A DNA stretch of 64,000 bases. Source: DATFVJ01 sp963851085 (GTDB lineage Bacteria > Actinomycetota > Actinomycetes > Streptosporangiales > Streptosporangiaceae). The DNA lies in NCBI GenBank assembly GCA_963851085.1, contig CAWKNX010000023.1, positions 1 through 64,000 on the forward strand, in the 5' to 3' direction. The first letter of the stretch is position 1. Each line of letters starts with the position of its first letter. A program made the position numbers and the translations under genes. The notes below the pieces were generated by a model. That model was not told the origin of the DNA. It saw only the letters and a list, made by a program, of their open reading frames with translations, and searched no databases. Below, piece by piece: positions 60,869-64,000 of this stretch.

Positions 60869-61132
60869 TCAGCCGCCCGAGTGGCGCGCGAGCGCGGCGT
60901 GCACGGCCCTCAGGTTGCGCAGTTCGGGCAGCTCCGCCTGGGGAATCTCGACCTTGTAGCGCTTGTCGATGCGCGCGAGGATCTCGATGGCGCGCAGCGA
61001 GTCTGCCTCGTAGTCCTCCATGAAGTCACCGGTGTCGGTGAGCTCCCCGGGCTCCAGTTCAAGAACCTCCGCGACCATGGCGCGGAGTTCCTCCAGTTGC
61101 TGTTCCGCTTGCTGTTCCGCAATTTGCGTCAT
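60869..61132 (-). CDS. Acyl carrier protein of the type II PKS
   Basis: An 87-residue ACP with phosphopantetheine Ser in EDYEADSLRAIEILARI near residue 45 and an acidic helix II. The ATG follows GGAGAAGGA and overlaps the dehydratase stop (ATGA). It is the only ACP seen in cluster B within the window and should carry the growing chain for both KS/CLF pairs. Confidence 0.92.
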   Translation of the reverse strand: MTQIAEQQAEQQLEELRAMVAEVLELEPGELTDTGDFMEDYEADSLRAIEILARIDKRYKVEIPQAELPELRNLRAVHAALARHSGG

Positions 61133-61674
61133 CGTGATCCTTCTCCAGACGTGAGGACACCATCGGTGGGGTTGACCCCTGGGCCGTCCGCGAGTCCCGC
61201 GGTCGGCACAGAGCCGGAGGGGTGCACAGGGCGCCGCGTGGCGATCAAGGTGGCGACGGACGCGATGCGCCGGTCGCCGACCCAGATCTCGCCCGACGCG
61301 AACGCGGTGTCGGCGACCACGTTGTCCAGCCTGACGTCGTGCCGCAGGACATCACCGGGATATGCGGCTCCTTCGAAGCTGAAGCTCCTGGCACCCGCGA
61401 ACATGAGGACCCGGTCGTCCCCGGGCGTGACCGGGTGGTCGCCCAGCCAGAGCAGCGCGGCACTTTGCCCGAGCGACTCGATCATCAGTGCGCGCGGGTA
61501 CTCGTAGCACCACCTCGCCGCGGCGTCGGGGAGCCCGGCGTAGCACGGCTCGGTCCCGGTGATCGCCTTGATGGTGCGGATGGACCTGCCAGGGTCCAGG
61601 TCCAGCACCCGGTCCACAAGTAACAGCGGGTAGCGCTGCGGGAGGATCGCCCTGATGTCGGCGTGCTCACGCAC
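61129..61674 (-). CDS. FabZ-like hot-dog dehydratase subunit, His replaced
   Basis: About 181 residues of the FabZ fold. The usual LPHRYPFLLVDRV reads LPQRYPLLLVDRV, so the catalytic His is Gln, while the Glu is kept in MIESLGQSAALLW. Alone it should be inactive. The next upstream gene codes a hot-dog protein with a good His, so the two may form a mixed dimer with one working site of each kind. The GTG at 61674 lies six bases after AGGAG; further upstream the frame runs through 15-bp repeats, each with a GTG. It ends in an ATGA overlap with the ACP gene. Confidence 0.75.
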   Translation of the reverse strand: MREHADIRAILPQRYPLLLVDRVLDLDPGRSIRTIKAITGTEPCYAGLPDAAARWCYEYPRALMIESLGQSAALLWLGDHPVTPGDDRVLMFAGARSFSFEGAAYPGDVLRHDVRLDNVVADTAFASGEIWVGDRRIASVATLIATRRPVHPSGSVPTAGLADGPGVNPTDGVLTSGEGSR

Positions 61675-61700
61675 CGGGTTCTCCTGCGCGCGGTGTTCCG

Positions 61701-61760
61701 GCACCGGGTTCTCAGGCACCGGGTTCTCAGGCACCGGGTTCTCAGGCACGGGGTTGTCAG
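61701..61760. repeat. 15-bp tandem repeat between dehydratase genes
   Basis: Four units (GCACCGGGTTCTCAG type; the last diverged) start at 61701, 61716, 61731 and 61746, with a related partial copy at 61671. On the minus strand each gives a GAG then GTG, resembling a ribosome site and start codon, and in frame they encode NPVPE repeats. Confidence 0.8.
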
Positions 61761-62206
61761 GCACGGGGCGCCTCGCCGAGGTCGAAGTCGGCGCGCACCC
61801 GCGCGGACACAGTGCCGTCGCGCCGCGTCGCCTCAGCCGCGACCTGCCAGCTGTCGCCGGACCGGCGGGACGCGGTGACGTCGAGGGTGAGTTCGTCGCC
61901 GTCGAGCAACGGCGCGAGGAAGCGGACGGACCGTACCGCGCGCAGCACCGGCGGCCCGGCCGGGCCTGGGGCCGTGGCGAGCGCCATGGCCTGGCACAAT
62001 GCCTCGACAACGAAGACGCCGGGGAAGATGGGGAGCCCGGGGAAGTGGCCGAGGAGGTTCGGGTCGTCGCCGCGCACGCCGACCCGCGCCTTCAGCACGA
62101 GATCATCGCCCGACTGCTCGGCGCGCCACACGTCCACCGCGCGCAGCGGTGCGGCCATCGCGGGAACCCCGGGCGCCGCGGTCCACCCGGTCTCGGCGGC
62201 CGTCAC
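61757..62206 (-). CDS. FabA/FabZ-like hot-dog dehydratase subunit
   Basis: A 149-residue hot-dog protein. The dehydratase signature is present: LLGHFPGLPIFPGVFVVEAL with catalytic His, and the acidic residue in VVEALCQAMA. It would dehydrate 3-hydroxyacyl-ACP to enoyl-ACP, which without an enoyl reductase yields polyene chains. None is seen in the operon. The ATG overlaps the FabG stop (ATGA). It probably pairs with the His-less FabZ-like protein downstream. Confidence 0.85.
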   Translation of the reverse strand: MTAAETGWTAAPGVPAMAAPLRAVDVWRAEQSGDDLVLKARVGVRGDDPNLLGHFPGLPIFPGVFVVEALCQAMALATAPGPAGPPVLRAVRSVRFLAPLLDGDELTLDVTASRRSGDSWQVAAEATRRDGTVSARVRADFDLGEAPRA

Positions 62207-62943
62207 AGCGTCATCCCCCCGTCGACCTGGAGGACCTGGCCGGTGACGTAGGAGGCGCGCTCGGAAAGCAGGAACGTGACGAGTTCCGCGACGTCCTCCG
62301 GCCTGCCGAACTGCCGCAGCGGAATCTGGCTGAGCGCCTGATCACGCGCCTTGGCGCTGAGCGCGCCTGTCATGTCGGTCTCGATGAACCCGGGCGCGAC
62401 CACGTTGACCCGCACGCCGTAGCGGGCGACCTCCTTGGCCAGCGACTTGCTGAACCCGATGATGCCGGCCTTGCTCGCCGCGTAGGCGGTCTGCCCCACG
62501 TTGCCGTGGATCCCTGCGACCGAGGACATGTTGACCACCGCGCCGCTTCTGCTCTTCATGAAGCGGAATGCCATGGCGTGGCAGAAGTTGCGGGTGCCGG
62601 TGAGATTGGTCGCGAGCACCTGGTTCCAGTCGGGGTAGGTGCCAAGGACAAGCGGCTGGTCCCGGGTGATGCCCGCGTTGTTGACCAGGAGGTCGAGCGG
62701 TCCGAGCCGCTCCTCGGCGGCCCGGATGAAGGCCTCGACGGCCTCCGGGTCCGCCACGTCACACGCACCGAAGTGGCAGGGCACGCCGAGCATCTGCACG
62801 TCGGCCTCGGTCTGCTTGGCCGCGTCGCTGGTGGTGCTGTAGCAGCCGGCGAGCGCGTGGCCTTCACGAGCCAGCCGCAGCGTGATGGCGCGGCCAATGC
62901 CGCGTGATGCGCCGGTGACTAGCGCCCGGTGCTGCTCGGCCAC
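62203..62943 (-). CDS. fabG: 3-Oxoacyl-ACP reductase (FabG type)
   Basis: A 246-residue short-chain dehydrogenase. The NADPH motif is TGASRGIGRA, NNAG is at LLVNNAGITRD, and the catalytic Ser, Tyr and Lys are in NMSSVAGIHGN and AYAASKAGIIGF. The ending VTGQVLQVDGGMTL is typical. It reduces 3-oxoacyl-ACP in each cycle of the type II PKS. The GTG follows GAGGAG. It is 47 bp after the CoA-transferase gene on the same strand. Confidence 0.93.
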   Translation of the reverse strand: MAEQHRALVTGASRGIGRAITLRLAREGHALAGCYSTTSDAAKQTEADVQMLGVPCHFGACDVADPEAVEAFIRAAEERLGPLDLLVNNAGITRDQPLVLGTYPDWNQVLATNLTGTRNFCHAMAFRFMKSRSGAVVNMSSVAGIHGNVGQTAYAASKAGIIGFSKSLAKEVARYGVRVNVVAPGFIETDMTGALSAKARDQALSQIPLRQFGRPEDVAELVTFLLSERASYVTGQVLQVDGGMTL

Positions 62944-62990
62944 TTCAGCTCCTCACCCTGCAACGATCGCCGCAGACGACCGGATGGAAT

Positions 62991-64000
62991 TCACACCGCC
63001 GCCCGCGGACTCTGCGCTTGTGGTGCTTGAAACGGTAGACAATCCGTCGCGGAGCCATCACCTTTGACGTTGCTGGGTGGCGATCCCAGCTCGGCCAGGA
63101 CCTCCGCGGTGTCGCCGCCGGGTTCGGGTGCGCCGCGCCTGATGCTCGTCGGGGTGCGGGAGAACTTCACCGGCGGGCCGACGAGTGGCGCGGACGAGCC
63201 GTTGCTCAGCACCGTTTCCTGCAGCATCCCGCGCGCCGTGACGTGCGGGTCGGCCACCGCTTGGGTGAGCGTGCGCACAGGTGCGGTGACGATTCCGCGC
63301 GCGGAAAGCGCCGCGAAGGCGTCGGCTACCGTCCGCCCGGCGCACCACTGCGCCACGACCCGGTTGATGTCGTCCCGGCTGGCGAGCCTCTCCTCGTTGG
63401 TGCGGTAGCCGTCGGCCAGCGCGAGTCCCGGCTTGCCGATCACCTCGGTGAGGGCACGCCAGTGCTTGTTGAGCGCGACGGCGAGGTAGAGGTGGCCGTC
63501 CAGGCACTCGTACACGTTGGCGGGGACGACAAAGTCTGTCTCGTTCCCGAGCCGGGGCGGTGGTGCCCCCGTCCTCGCCAGGGTGGGCAACCCGCTGCTG
63601 CTGAACAGGATGCTGTCCATCATCGACACGTCGACATGCTGACCCTCACCGGTCCGCGCGCGATGGGTGAGCGCCGCGAGCGCCCCGATCGCGGCGTGCA
63701 GGCCGGCGAGTTCGTCGGCCAGGAACGTGGGCGCCCGCACGGGGGAGCCGTCAGGTACGCCGTTCTGCGCCATCCAGCCGCTGGCTGCCTGGATGACGGG
63801 GTCGTACGCGGGCAGATGTGTGTTCGGGCCGTACTGGCCCCAGCCCGAGATGGACACGAACACGATGTCGGGTCGCGCCCTGCGGCAGTCCTGGTAGCCG
63901 ACGCCCCAGCCGTCGAGCGTTCCAGGTTTGTAGTTCTCCACCACCAGATCCACGGTGGCGGCGAGCCGCAGGAAGGTCTCCCGGCCGCTCGCGGCGCGAA
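62991..64000 (-). CDS. CaiB/BaiF family III CoA-transferase (5' end beyond the window)
   Basis: The C-terminal 336 or so residues of a class III CoA-transferase. The frame is open to the edge, where it reads ETFLRLAATVDLVVENYKPG. The nucleophile Asp is in VDVSMMDSILFSS. FVSISGWGQYGPNTHLPAYD and GEGQHVDV are family marks. It moves CoA between acids and may activate a starter or the product acid for cluster B. The start and the rest of the N-terminal Rossmann half are outside the window, so the gene may be preceded by more of the operon. Confidence 0.85.
   Translation of the reverse strand, partial: RAASGRETFLRLAATVDLVVENYKPGTLDGWGVGYQDCRRARPDIVFVSISGWGQYGPNTHLPAYDPVIQAASGWMAQNGVPDGSPVRAPTFLADELAGLHAAIGALAALTHRARTGEGQHVDVSMMDSILFSSSGLPTLARTGAPPPRLGNETDFVVPANVYECLDGHLYLAVALNKHWRALTEVIGKPGLALADGYRTNEERLASRDDINRVVAQWCAGRTVADAFAALSARGIVTAPVRTLTQAVADPHVTARGMLQETVLSNGSSAPLVGPPVKFSRTPTSIRRGAPEPGGDTAEVLAELGSPPSNVKGDGSATDCLPFQAPQAQSPRAAV

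Noticed and set aside
61701..61760. Possible CRISPR array
   Set aside because: The 15-bp units are directly adjacent without spacers; the same holds for the repeats at 2352, 18592 and 36546.

Overview
The window is high-GC actinobacterial DNA: high GC at third codon positions, many GTG and TTG starts, MbtH, F420-type and mycosin-type proteins, and strings of start/stop-overlapping genes. I cannot name the genus. Most of it is secondary-metabolism DNA and it holds two different polyketide systems. Left flank (1-4100): a complete IS5-type insertion sequence, a GT51 transglycosylase, a mycosin-like subtilase that has lost its catalytic His, and a remnant of an alpha/beta hydrolase gene. Cluster A (about 4000-50200): a precursor and tailoring-rich hybrid cluster. 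Its backbone genes run left to right: adenylation-PCP (12072), MbtH (13885), stand-alone condensation protein (14153), 6-methylsalicylate-type iterative type I PKS (15538-21049, KS-AT-DH-KR-ACP, frame broken near 18925) and a free carrier protein (23114). Around them lie a DAHP synthase, a 4-hydroxymandelate synthase-like dioxygenase, an HpaB-type aromatic hydroxylase, two acyl-CoA-dehydrogenase-type flavin monooxygenases, five P450s, three O-methyltransferases, a KASIII-like acyltransferase, an aryl-acid adenylating enzyme, an epoxidase-like flavoprotein next to an epoxide hydrolase, a fusion of a salicylyl/anthraniloyl-CoA hydroxylase to an old-yellow-enzyme reductase, and one MFS exporter. 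Much of this matches the peripheral moiety genes of 9-membered enediynes (aryl PKS, ligase, P450 and OMT; SgcC-, SgcJ- and SgcF-like proteins), but no enediyne core PKS is present. A reasonable reading is that an aryl polyketide acid is activated as a thioester, then hydroxylated and possibly dearomatised. It would be joined to a shikimate-derived, non-amino acid (the adenylation domain lacks the amino-binding Asp) and heavily oxidised. Several families are expanded within the cluster: three DUF899 genes (one a remnant), three close alpha/beta hydrolases and two monooxygenases. A promoter plus N-terminal coding segment is shared between a monooxygenase gene and the aryl-adenylate gene. An ISAzo13-type IS (50256-52133), whose transposase has lost a probable catalytic Asp, separates cluster A from cluster B. 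Cluster B (52231 to the right edge, all minus strand): a tightly coupled operon for a highly reducing type II PKS. Read in transcription order it has a CaiB/BaiF CoA-transferase (cut by the window edge), FabG, two hot-dog dehydratases, ACP, KS, CLF-like, KS, CLF-like (frame broken), a double-hot-dog thioesterase, a DsbA/HCCA-isomerase-like protein, an unknown 70-residue protein, a class II aldolase-like protein and an acyl-AMP ligase. This resembles systems that build polyene or cinnamoyl-type acyl chains. No transcriptional regulator, tRNA, rRNA or CRISPR array was recognised. At least five single-base frame disruptions lie in GC-rich runs (hydrolase, PKS, P450 twice, second CLF). They are either sequencing errors or real decay, and must be resolved before function is assigned.
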